Source: Brevirhabdus pacifica (GTDB taxonomy: Bacteria > Pseudomonadota > Alphaproteobacteria > Rhodobacterales > Rhodobacteraceae). From it: DNA of 64,000 nucleotides. The position numbers and the translations under genes are program-made. This document shows positions 17,131-24,815 of the stretch, piece after piece. Numbering within the stretch: position 1 is the stretch's first letter; each line of letters begins with the position of its first letter. The DNA is taken from assembly GCF_002797755.1 (NCBI RefSeq), contig NZ_PGFI01000014.1, positions 248,001-312,000 of the forward strand, written 5' to 3'. The notes beneath the pieces are model-generated. The model was not told where the DNA came from and ran no database searches. It worked only from the letters and a program-made list of their open reading frames with translations.

Positions 17131-20114
17131 TCCGGGCCTCGCTTGAAGACGAAATCGCGGCCAGCATCCGGGGCGATGCCGACAGCATAACCGACGCCGC
17201 CGTCGTCGAGGGGACGGACGCGCCCGAGGGCACGTCCACCGGCTACACGCTGACCAAGGGCGACAGCTTCTCGGGTTCGCTGTCCGGCGACGGCGACTGG
17301 ATCGCGATCAGTGTCACCGCCGGCGACAACATCCAGATCACCATGAGCGGCGGCGGTACGGGCGGCGTCTCGGACGCCTACCTGCTGTTCTACGATGGCG
17401 CGGGCGAGCTGATCTCGTTCAACGATGACGGCGGCAACGGGCTGGATGCCCAGTTCGAGTTCGTGGCCAGCGAAAGCGGCACTTACTACGTGGCCGCCTG
17501 GGCCCTGACCGGCAGCGGCTACCTTGGCGGCAGCGGATCCTACACGCTGACCGTCACCGACCTGGGCGAGGCGCTTCCCGAATACGACGACGACCAGATC
17601 GCGGCCTATCTTACAGATGGCTACTGGCAGGACGGCGGCGGGCAGGGCCGGGCCTTTGCCCTGGGCGCCGATCGCAGCATCTCGGTCGACATCACCTCGC
17701 TGACCTCGGCGGGGCAGCAATACGCCACCTGGGCGCTGGAGGCCTGGTCCGACGTCAGCGGTATCGAGTTCGTCTTCGTGGACGAGGACCTGGGCCAGAC
17801 CGCCGACATCTTCTTCGACGATTCCGACAGCGGCGCCTATTCCTGGTCGACCACCTCGGGGGGGACGATCCTGCGCTCGGTCATCAACGTCTCGACCGCG
17901 TGGATCCAGCCCGACCTGGTCAACGGGCAGGCGACGATCAACAGCTATTCCTACTCCACCTACCTGCACGAGATCGGCCACGCCCTGGGTCTGGGTCACG
18001 CGGGTGACTACAACGGCGCGGCCGATTACGGCACCACGCTGGAAAGCGGCGACAATCACTATCTCAACGACAGTTGGCTCAACTCGGTAATGTCCTACAT
18101 GGACCCCTGGTCCAACACGACCGACGGGCTGGACTATGCCGTGCACCTGACCCCGATGCAGGCCGACATCATCGCGATCCAGTCGCTTTACGGCGATCCG
18201 GGTGCGCAGCACGCGGGCGACACGGTCTATGGCCGGGGCTCGACCGCCGGCGGCTACCTGGACCTGTGGACGGGGGCGTCTGGCGACGGGCTGCTGCTGA
18301 CGATCTTTGATACCGGCGGCAACGACACGCTGGACCTGGGCCACGCCAGCCAGGATCAGGTCATCGACCTGCGCCCGGGCGCCATCTCGGACGTGCTGGG
18401 CCTGCCCAATTCCTTGACCATCGACCGCAGCACCGTGATCGAGAATGTGGTCTCCGGCAGCGGCAACGACACGATCACGGGCAACGACGCCGACAACCGC
18501 ATCACCGGCGGCGGCGGCGCGGACCGGATCGACGGCGGCGCGGGGCAGGACAGCGTCGTCTTTTCGGGCAATGCCGCCAGCTACACCATCACCACCAGCG
18601 GTGCCGTGACCGAGGTGTCGGGCAACGGCGCCACGGCCACGCTGAACAACGTGGAAACCCTGATCTTCGATGATCAGACCGTCTCGCTGGTCGCCAGCTC
18701 CGCCACCGTCAGCATCGCGGACCAAAGCGTGGCCTCCGGGCGCTGGATCTCGCTGATCTCGATCCTGACGCTGACCGGTGGTTCGGGCAACGTCAGCGCC
18801 TATGAGATCCAGGACAACAGCGGCGCCGACAGCGTCTATGTCGACGGCGCGGGCATCGTGGACGCAAGCGCGGGCTATATCATTTCGGCCAGCCAGTTGG
18901 GCGGCGTCTGGCTTCAGGGCGAGGCCGTGCTGGGCGATCAGACCATCCGCGTGCGCGCCTATGACGACCAGACCGGCTGGGGCGACTGGGAAAGCTTCGT
19001 GCTCAGCACCGACAATTACGTGCCCCGGGTGGCGGATCTATCGGTGACCGTCGGCGTCGGCAGTTTCGTCGCGGTCAAGGACCTGCTGGATTACAGCGAT
19101 GCCGACGGCGACGCGGCCGTCAGCTATGAAATCCTGGACCTGGCGGGCGAAAGCAGCTTCTACCTCAGCGGTGTCGGTCAGGTCGACGCCTCGGCGGGCT
19201 ACGTGCTGGACGCGGGGCAGTTGGCCAATCTTTACGTCGAGGGGGCCTCGGCCGAGGGCAGCCAGACCCTGCGCATCCGGGCCTATGACGGCAAGGACTG
19301 GGGCGATTGGGCAGCCTTCGAGGTGACGACCGCCGACACGGTCGGCACGGTCACCGTTGCCGACCAGACCCTTTCGGTCGGTCGCTGGACCAGCCTTGGC
19401 GCCAACCTCACCTATACCGACGCCGACGGCGACACGGCTATGGCTTACCAGATCACCGATAGCTCGGGGCAGGGGATCTACATCTCGGGCGTGGGGGCGG
19501 TCGATGCCTCGGCTGGGTACGAGATCACCGCCGATCAGCTTTGGTCGGTCTGGATTCAGTCCGACAGCACCCTGGGCACCCGCAGCCTGAGTATCCGCGC
19601 CTATGACGGCACGAGCTGGACCGAATCCTACACCTTCCACGTGGTCACCGCGAACCACCTGGCGACCATCGACAGCAGCGCCATCACCGTGGCGGCCGGC
19701 GGCTCTTCCCGGCTGGCCGATGCGCTGACGGTGGCGGATGCCGACGGCGATGCGGTCGTGGCCTACGAGGTGATCGATGCCGTCGGCGCCGACAGCCTTT
19801 ACCTTGACGGGGTCGGAACGCTTCAGGCCAGCGGCGGGCTCGAGATCACGGCGGCCGAGCTGGCCGACCTGTGGGTGCTGGGCGACGACGCGGCGGGGGA
19901 TCAGTTCATCTTCATCCGGGCCCATGACGGGACCGAGTGGGGCGACTGGACAGCCGTCTACGTCGAGACGACCGACAGCACCGCCAGCGCTCAGGCCGCA
20001 CCCCTCGCCACGCAGGGCGACACCGCCCCCCAGCAGATGGCCGAGCCCGCGATGGCAACCCTGCCCGATGCCGACTGGGACGCGGCCCTGCGCGACAGTT
20101 TCATCTTCGTCTGA
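17127..20114 (+). CDS. Secreted M10-family (serralysin/matrixin-like) metalloprotease with RTX motif and four C-terminal repeats
   Basis: The 995-residue protein lacks a Sec signal. Order of parts: a pre-peptidase-like (PPC) beta domain at about 30-150, a zinc metalloprotease domain with HEIGHALGLGH at 281-291 and Met-turn at about Met322 (SVMSYMD), one or two RTX nonapeptides (GSGNDTITGNDADN and GGGGADRIDGGAGQD, about 445-475), then four repeats of about 105 residues (525-945), each ending in RAYDG/RAHDG-x-W. RTX motifs and no N-terminal signal point to type I secretion. No type I export genes are adjacent, apart possibly from the ABC exporter at 11.9 kb, which has no partner. It is translationally coupled to the small secreted protein upstream. 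Confidence 0.9.
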   Translation: MIRASLEDEIAASIRGDADSITDAAVVEGTDAPEGTSTGYTLTKGDSFSGSLSGDGDWIAISVTAGDNIQITMSGGGTGGVSDAYLLFYDGAGELISFNDDGGNGLDAQFEFVASESGTYYVAAWALTGSGYLGGSGSYTLTVTDLGEALPEYDDDQIAAYLTDGYWQDGGGQGRAFALGADRSISVDITSLTSAGQQYATWALEAWSDVSGIEFVFVDEDLGQTADIFFDDSDSGAYSWSTTSGGTILRSVINVSTAWIQPDLVNGQATINSYSYSTYLHEIGHALGLGHAGDYNGAADYGTTLESGDNHYLNDSWLNSVMSYMDPWSNTTDGLDYAVHLTPMQADIIAIQSLYGDPGAQHAGDTVYGRGSTAGGYLDLWTGASGDGLLLTIFDTGGNDTLDLGHASQDQVIDLRPGAISDVLGLPNSLTIDRSTVIENVVSGSGNDTITGNDADNRITGGGGADRIDGGAGQDSVVFSGNAASYTITTSGAVTEVSGNGATATLNNVETLIFDDQTVSLVASSATVSIADQSVASGRWISLISILTLTGGSGNVSAYEIQDNSGADSVYVDGAGIVDASAGYIISASQLGGVWLQGEAVLGDQTIRVRAYDDQTGWGDWESFVLSTDNYVPRVADLSVTVGVGSFVAVKDLLDYSDADGDAAVSYEILDLAGESSFYLSGVGQVDASAGYVLDAGQLANLYVEGASAEGSQTLRIRAYDGKDWGDWAAFEVTTADTVGTVTVADQTLSVGRWTSLGANLTYTDADGDTAMAYQITDSSGQGIYISGVGAVDASAGYEITADQLWSVWIQSDSTLGTRSLSIRAYDGTSWTESYTFHVVTANHLATIDSSAITVAAGGSSRLADALTVADADGDAVVAYEVIDAVGADSLYLDGVGTLQASGGLEITAAELADLWVLGDDAAGDQFIFIRAHDGTEWGDWTAVYVETTDSTASAQAAPLATQGDTAPQQMAEPAMATLPDADWDAALRDSFIFV
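18700..19970 (+). repeat. Four tandem ~315-bp coding repeats in the M10 protease
   Basis: Four successive units begin near 18,705, 19,024, 19,345 and 19,660. Each encodes an xADQ/xADL-type start, a DADGD-like acidic turn (units 2-4), a Y-x-SGVG/DGVG-x-(V/L) segment with DASAGY, and a closing IRAYDG-x-W. The units are diverged at the DNA level, so this is an old domain duplication, probably beta-sandwich modules for adhesion or substrate binding. Confidence 0.85.
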
Positions 20115-20130
20115 CTGGGGGAGGGGGCGT

Positions 20131-22059
20131 TCAGCCGGGCTCGACCACGCGGGCCCGTCGCGCCCGTTCGCCCCGGGCCAGCATCAACACCAGGGCCAGG
20201 CCCATGGCGCCGGCCAAATCGGTGATCCAGCCCCCCTCGAACGCATCGGCGGGCACCAGCAAAGCCAAGCCCGCCGCCGCCAGCGCGATCCGCGGCGCCG
20301 GTCCGGAAACCACGGCCCCGCCGACCAGCGCGGCCGAGACCGCCCATATCCCCGCAAGCGCGGTCAGCCCCGCCAGGATCGCCACCGGCAGCGGCGCCGC
20401 CAGCAGCATCGAGGGCGCCGCGACGAAAAGGACGGGCACCACATAGGCCGCCCAGCCAAATCGCATCGCGTGCAGCCCCGACCGCATCGGTGGTGCATCG
20501 GCGATCGAGGCGGCGGCAAAGGCCGCCATGGCGACCGGCGGGGTGATCATCGACATCATCCCGAAGTAAAGCACGTATAGATGGGCCGCCATCGGGGGCA
20601 CCCCCGTCTCGACCAGGGCGGGCGCCACCAGCGCCGCCAGCAGCACGTAAACCGCCAGGGTCGGCAGCCCCATGCCCAGCACGATGCAGATCAGCGCCGC
20701 CAGCAGCAACAGCACGACGGGGTTGCCCCCGCCGAGGGCGACCAGCACGTAGGTCAGGTTGAAGCCCAGCCCGGTGATGCCCAGCACGCCGATCACGACG
20801 CCGGCGCCCGCCGCGATCACCGCGATCTCGGAGGCGCGGCGTCCGGTGATGGCAAATCCCTGGACCAGCGCGCGCAGGCCGGGCCGCTGGCCGCCATAGC
20901 CAAAGATCATCCCCGTCACGATCAGCGTGGCCGCCGCCCAAAGGCCCGCACGCTCTGCCTGGAACCCCCGGCCGAAGAGCAGGAAGATCAGCACCGCGAA
21001 GGTCAGCGGGAAATGCCAGCCGCCCCACAGCCGCCGCAGGGGCGGGCGGCGCGAGGAATGCATCGGCCGCAGGTTCAGGCGTGCGGCCTCGAAGTCGGCC
21101 TGGATGAAAAGCGCGGCATAGAACAGCAGCGCGGGCAACAACGCGGCATAGGCCACGGCGGCATAGGTCACCTCGAGGAACTCGGCCATGAGGAAGGCGG
21201 CAGCACCCATCACGGGCGGCAGAAGCTGTCCGCCGGTCGAGGCCGCGGCCTCGATCCCCGCGGCCTTGGGCGGCGAGAAGCCGTCATCCTTGATCAGAGG
21301 AATGGTGACCGTGCCCGTCGACAGGACATTGGCCACCGCCGAGCCCGAGACCGTGCCGAACAGGGCCGAGGACAGCACCGCGATCTTCATCGACCCGCCC
21401 CGGAACCGTCCCATGAGCGCGATCGACAGGTCGGTGAAGAACCTCGTGCCCCCGGTCAGGCCCAGAAGGGCGCCCAGCAGCAGAAAGACCACGATCACCC
21501 CGCCCGCCACTGCCAGCGGCAGGCCCAGCACGGCGTTGGCGTCGAACCCCATATATCCCGACAACAGGCGGAACTCCTGCACCCGCAGGTCCAGGTCCCA
21601 GGGCAGCATGTTTCCTGCCAGCGCCAGGAAAAGGAAGACCGTGACTATCGCAGGCAGGGCCCAGCCGGTGATCCGGCGCAGGGCCTCGAGCAGCAGGGCG
21701 GTGGTCAGCAGCCCCGGCACCCAGACCGCGAGGGGTTTGAGGAAGACTTGCAGCACCAGTGCCGGGTAGCGCAGCGCGACGAAGCCCAGCACCAGAAGCG
21801 ACAGGGCCGCAAGCAGCTGATCGCCCCAGGGCGCAGCCCGCGTGGGCCGGGCCTCGCAGCTGCGTGACGACAGGAACGTGATCGCCAGCGACAGGCCCAG
21901 CAGTAGGGCGAGGTATTGCTGTGCGTAGAAGTGAAAGCCCAGCTTGCGGGTCAGGTTCAGCGACCAGGCGATCGCCACGAGGACCAGCAGCGTGGAAAGC
22001 CCGTCGGCGACAAGGGCCGTGAGCGGGCGGGAAGACGGGGGGGCGGCGCTGCCGCTCAC
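20131..22059 (-). CDS. TRAP transporter fused permease (4TM/12TM, TAXI type)
   Basis: The 642-residue integral membrane protein joins the small (DctQ-like) and large (DctM-like) TRAP subunits, the arrangement usual for TAXI systems. It carries large-subunit features such as GGTRFFTDLSIALMG, GTVSGSAVANVLSTG and GLGFNLTYVLVALGGGNP. The start is a GTG at 22,059 (bases CAC at 22,057-22,059), preceded by a GC-rich leader. It lies 79 bases after the TAXI binding protein and forms a secondary, ion-driven uptake system with it. The ligand is not known; TAXI proteins often handle glutamate-like or C4/C5 acids. Confidence 0.92.
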   Translation of the reverse strand: MSGSAAPPSSRPLTALVADGLSTLLVLVAIAWSLNLTRKLGFHFYAQQYLALLLGLSLAITFLSSRSCEARPTRAAPWGDQLLAALSLLVLGFVALRYPALVLQVFLKPLAVWVPGLLTTALLLEALRRITGWALPAIVTVFLFLALAGNMLPWDLDLRVQEFRLLSGYMGFDANAVLGLPLAVAGGVIVVFLLLGALLGLTGGTRFFTDLSIALMGRFRGGSMKIAVLSSALFGTVSGSAVANVLSTGTVTIPLIKDDGFSPPKAAGIEAAASTGGQLLPPVMGAAAFLMAEFLEVTYAAVAYAALLPALLFYAALFIQADFEAARLNLRPMHSSRRPPLRRLWGGWHFPLTFAVLIFLLFGRGFQAERAGLWAAATLIVTGMIFGYGGQRPGLRALVQGFAITGRRASEIAVIAAGAGVVIGVLGITGLGFNLTYVLVALGGGNPVVLLLLAALICIVLGMGLPTLAVYVLLAALVAPALVETGVPPMAAHLYVLYFGMMSMITPPVAMAAFAAASIADAPPMRSGLHAMRFGWAAYVVPVLFVAAPSMLLAAPLPVAILAGLTALAGIWAVSAALVGGAVVSGPAPRIALAAAGLALLVPADAFEGGWITDLAGAMGLALVLMLARGERARRARVVEPG

Positions 22060-22138
22060 GCCTGGCCCGGAAGGCGGGGCAGCGCGATGTCTGGCGCAAG
22101 ACCTAGCGCTACACCCGGCGCGGGGGCGGTCGGTCTTC

Positions 22139-23089
22139 TCATTCCAGGCCGATCTCTTGGTAGAACTGCAACGCGCCGGGGTGATACTCGGCGGTGCCTA
22201 CATCGCCCTTCATCGCCATCGGGTTGAAGAGGGCAAAGCCCGGGAAGGTCGAGGTCAGCACCTCGTGCCCCTCGTGGAGCACGCGCGCCATGGCCGCCAC
22301 AGTCTCGTCGGGCACGCCCGCGTGGGTCACCAGCGCCTGGGGCAGGGCGAAGAAGACACCGTCGTCGTCGACCCCGATGGCCGATCCGGCCGCGACCTCG
22401 ACGAAGGTCAGGGTCGGCCAGGCGCCGCGGGCTGCCTTCAGCGTTTCCTCGTCGGGCTTGGCAACGCCCAGGGCGCGCAGGCCTCCGACGGCGGCGGCCG
22501 CTTCCGAGACCTTGCCGGCGCCGAGCGCGAAGATGAAAGCCTCGGCATCGCCCGAGATGAACGCGTCGGCGCCTGCCACGACAGAAGGCACGTTGACGGG
22601 CCGGATGTCACCCTCGTCAAGGCCGGCGGCGGCATAGAATGCGGCCAGTTGGGCGTTGATCGAATTCTGCGCCACATAGCCGGCCGGCACCTTGCGCCCG
22701 CGCAGGTCCGCGACCGAACGGATATCGCTGTCGGCGCGCACGAAGATCGCCTCGCGCAGGGGCATCAGCAGGGCGACGACGCGCAGGTTCGGACTGGCCA
22801 GGCCGTTCCACCATTCTGCGCCGGTCAGCGCGTAATTCATCTCCTGGAGATTTGAGATGCCGAATTCGATACCGCCTGCATTGATGTGGGGCAGATATTG
22901 ATTGGCGCTGGTCGCGGGCTGAACGGTGGTTTTCAACCCTGCGTCGTTTGCCGCCCGGGCAATGGCGGTGGCCATGTTGTAATGGAGCGACCCGGCATTC
23001 GAGGTTGCGATCCCGACCGTTTCGGGGGCGGATTGTACCGCATTCGCAAAGCTGAATGACGTCAGCAAAGCGTAAAACAAGGTTCGCAT
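22139..23089 (-). CDS. TAXI-family TRAP transporter solute-binding protein
   Basis: The 316-residue protein has an N-terminal signal peptide (about 1-21, ending VQSA) and TAXI-type features: the GIATSNAGSLHYNMATAIA start, an ANQYLPHINAGGIEFGI motif, and the C-terminal half with the VAQNSINAQLAAF helix. It binds ligand in the periplasm for the fused permease downstream. The start is ATG with GGGGCACGAG upstream. A palindrome lies in the presumed promoter about 70 bases upstream, and the adjacent signalling genes may control the transporter. Confidence 0.92.
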   Translation of the reverse strand: MRTLFYALLTSFSFANAVQSAPETVGIATSNAGSLHYNMATAIARAANDAGLKTTVQPATSANQYLPHINAGGIEFGISNLQEMNYALTGAEWWNGLASPNLRVVALLMPLREAIFVRADSDIRSVADLRGRKVPAGYVAQNSINAQLAAFYAAAGLDEGDIRPVNVPSVVAGADAFISGDAEAFIFALGAGKVSEAAAAVGGLRALGVAKPDEETLKAARGAWPTLTFVEVAAGSAIGVDDDGVFFALPQALVTHAGVPDETVAAMARVLHEGHEVLTSTFPGFALFNPMAMKGDVGTAEYHPGALQFYQEIGLE

Positions 23090-23157
23090 ACTCGTGCCCC
23101 GGCCTGTGACGATCCACGTTCATGGATAGTCGGGTGTTAAGGTTGATGACAATGATT

Positions 23158-23170
23158 TTCTCAATGAGAA
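23158..23170. promoter_or_regulatory. Operator-like palindrome upstream of the TAXI gene
   Basis: TTCTCA-A-TGAGAA is a perfect inverted repeat in an unusually AT-rich stretch of the 190-bp gap between the TAXI gene and the LuxR-type regulator. A second inverted repeat, ATCCA-N6-TGGAT, lies at 23,112-23,127. Either could be a binding site for a dimeric regulator. The assignment is by position and symmetry only. Confidence 0.4.
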
Positions 23171-23279
23171 TACAACCTAAAGGTGCGGGCGTAAAGTAAC
23201 GCCGCCGGGTAATGCAAAAACCGGGTGCCAAATTCCTTCAATAGCCAAGGGATGGAAGCAGGAAATTCCTCTCAGTCCT

Positions 23280-23888
23280 TCAGAATATTTGCGCATCCCG
23301 TGCGAGCATCGCGGCATGGGTCCGATTTCGCGCGCCCAGTTTGCGACATAACGTCTTGACGTAAAGCTTCACGGTGACTTCGCGCAATTCGGTTTCGCGG
23401 CCGATTTCCTTGTTCGACAGGCCCCGGCACAGCCCGCCCAGGACCTGATGCTCGCGCGCCGAAAGGTCGCCGCGCGTGGTCTCGCCCTCCTCCTCGGCGG
23501 TCATGAAGCCCACGGGCACGAACACCTCCCCCGCTGCCATGAAGCGTATGGCATGGGCCAGGGACCGGGCGCCGATGGTCTTGGGCAGAAAGCCGACCGC
23601 GCCCGCATCCAGCGCCTCCTGCGCGACGGAGCGGTTGGCCGTGCCCGACATCAGGGCGACGGGCTGGCCCACGTTCACCTCGATCGCCTCGCGCAGGCCG
23701 TTCATCCCGTTCATGCCGGGCATGCAGTAATCCAGCAGCACCAGGTCGTAGGGCGCGGCGCCGTCCATCTGGCGCAGGGCGCCGGGCAGGCTGGAGGCGG
23801 TCGAGATCTCGAACCCGCCTTCCCCCTCCAGGTAATGGCACAGGCTTTCGCGCAGCAAGTCGTGGTCGTCGGCGATCATCAGGCGCAT
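23280..23888 (-). CDS. NarL/FixJ (LuxR-type) response regulator
   Basis: The 202-residue protein has a receiver domain (MRLMIADDHDLL; phosphoacceptor Asp in LVLLDYCMPGMNG; Lys in FLPKTIG) and a C-terminal LuxR helix-turn-helix (LSAREHQVLGGLCRGLSNKEIG). The start ATG at 23,888 is the conserved family start and lies inside the end of the upstream H-box/receiver gene (10-base overlap), so the two are co-translated. It likely acts on nearby genes, possibly the TAXI-TRAP operon immediately downstream on the same strand. Confidence 0.92.
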   Translation of the reverse strand: MRLMIADDHDLLRESLCHYLEGEGGFEISTASSLPGALRQMDGAAPYDLVLLDYCMPGMNGMNGLREAIEVNVGQPVALMSGTANRSVAQEALDAGAVGFLPKTIGARSLAHAIRFMAAGEVFVPVGFMTAEEEGETTRGDLSAREHQVLGGLCRGLSNKEIGRETELREVTVKLYVKTLCRKLGARNRTHAAMLARDAQIF

Positions 23889-24724
23889 GCCATGGTCCTT
23901 TCCTGGCGGACCATGCGGGCTAGGCGGGCAAGCTCGGCCGCCAGGGCGCCCAGGCGCAGGGGCTTGGCGAAGCTGGCGTCGATCAGGGCCGTTCCGCCCC
24001 GCATGTCCAGCGTGCCGGCGCCGCCGACCGCGCCCGACATGAGGCAAAAGGCGGGCCGTGCCGCGAGGGCGCGGGCAGATCGGCGCCCCATGATCCGCGC
24101 GGGCTGCGCGTCGGGCCGCCCGTCGAGTGGGCCGTCGAGGGTTCGCGCCAGGTCCGGCCCGGTGCCGTCGGGCAGAAAATGATCGCAGAGGACAATCTCG
24201 GGCGGGGTGTTGCCCTCCAGGTGACCCCGCGCGGTGGCGATGTCCCCGGCGACCGTCACTTGGGCTCCGCAAAGGGCCAGCCAGTTTTCGAGAACCCCGG
24301 CGAGGGTCGCGTCATCCTCCACCAGCAGCAGATTGACACCGTCCAGCCGGTTCGCCCGGGGCAGGGGAGGGCGGGCCGCCAACGCCCGGCCCATGCCCCG
24401 CGCCGGTCCCTGAGCGGCGCCCGTGGCCGCGCTGCGCACCATACGGGGGGCCGCACCATGCACCTCGGGAGCAACCTCGCCGCAATTGGCGGGGGGTGCG
24501 GTCGCACCAGCCCCTTCCGATGCGCGCGCCCGCCTTGGGTCGTCCGCGCCGTTGATCAGCCGGACCGCGTTCCGCGTCATGTCCAGGATATGGCCCGCGT
24601 GTCGATGGGCCATCCCAGGAGCCTCCGACTCCCGCTCGACGATCGTGGCGCTGATCATGATCGCCGCCAGCATGTTGTTGAGATCGTGCACATTCACATC
24701 ACGCGTCTGAAGTTCATCCGTCAT
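23879..24724 (-). CDS. Phosphorelay protein: H-box segment plus receiver domain, no kinase ATPase
   Basis: From the ATG at 24,724 (GGGTGA five bases upstream) the 281-residue protein begins with an H-box-like helix, VHDLNNMLAAI with His13, and a second helix, followed by a low-complexity linker (about 65-125) and a receiver domain (about 125-270) with acidic pocket EDD, phosphoacceptor Asp in VLCDHFLPDGTG, a Ser in LMSG and Lys in SFAKPL. No N, G1 or G2 ATP-binding boxes are present. A start 39 bases further upstream at 24,763 is possible but has no ribosome site. It is coupled to the LuxR-type regulator, so a phosphotransfer role is likely. Confidence 0.7.
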   Translation of the reverse strand: MTDELQTRDVNVHDLNNMLAAIMISATIVERESEAPGMAHRHAGHILDMTRNAVRLINGADDPRRARASEGAGATAPPANCGEVAPEVHGAAPRMVRSAATGAAQGPARGMGRALAARPPLPRANRLDGVNLLLVEDDATLAGVLENWLALCGAQVTVAGDIATARGHLEGNTPPEIVLCDHFLPDGTGPDLARTLDGPLDGRPDAQPARIMGRRSARALAARPAFCLMSGAVGGAGTLDMRGGTALIDASFAKPLRLGALAAELARLARMVRQERTMACA

Positions 24725-24815
24725 ACTCGTCACCCGATTTTCACCCACTACCCACGATTGCATAGCGCAGGGGATCTTTCGGATTGGTAACTGCGGATGG
24801 GCTTTCGGCGCGGCG

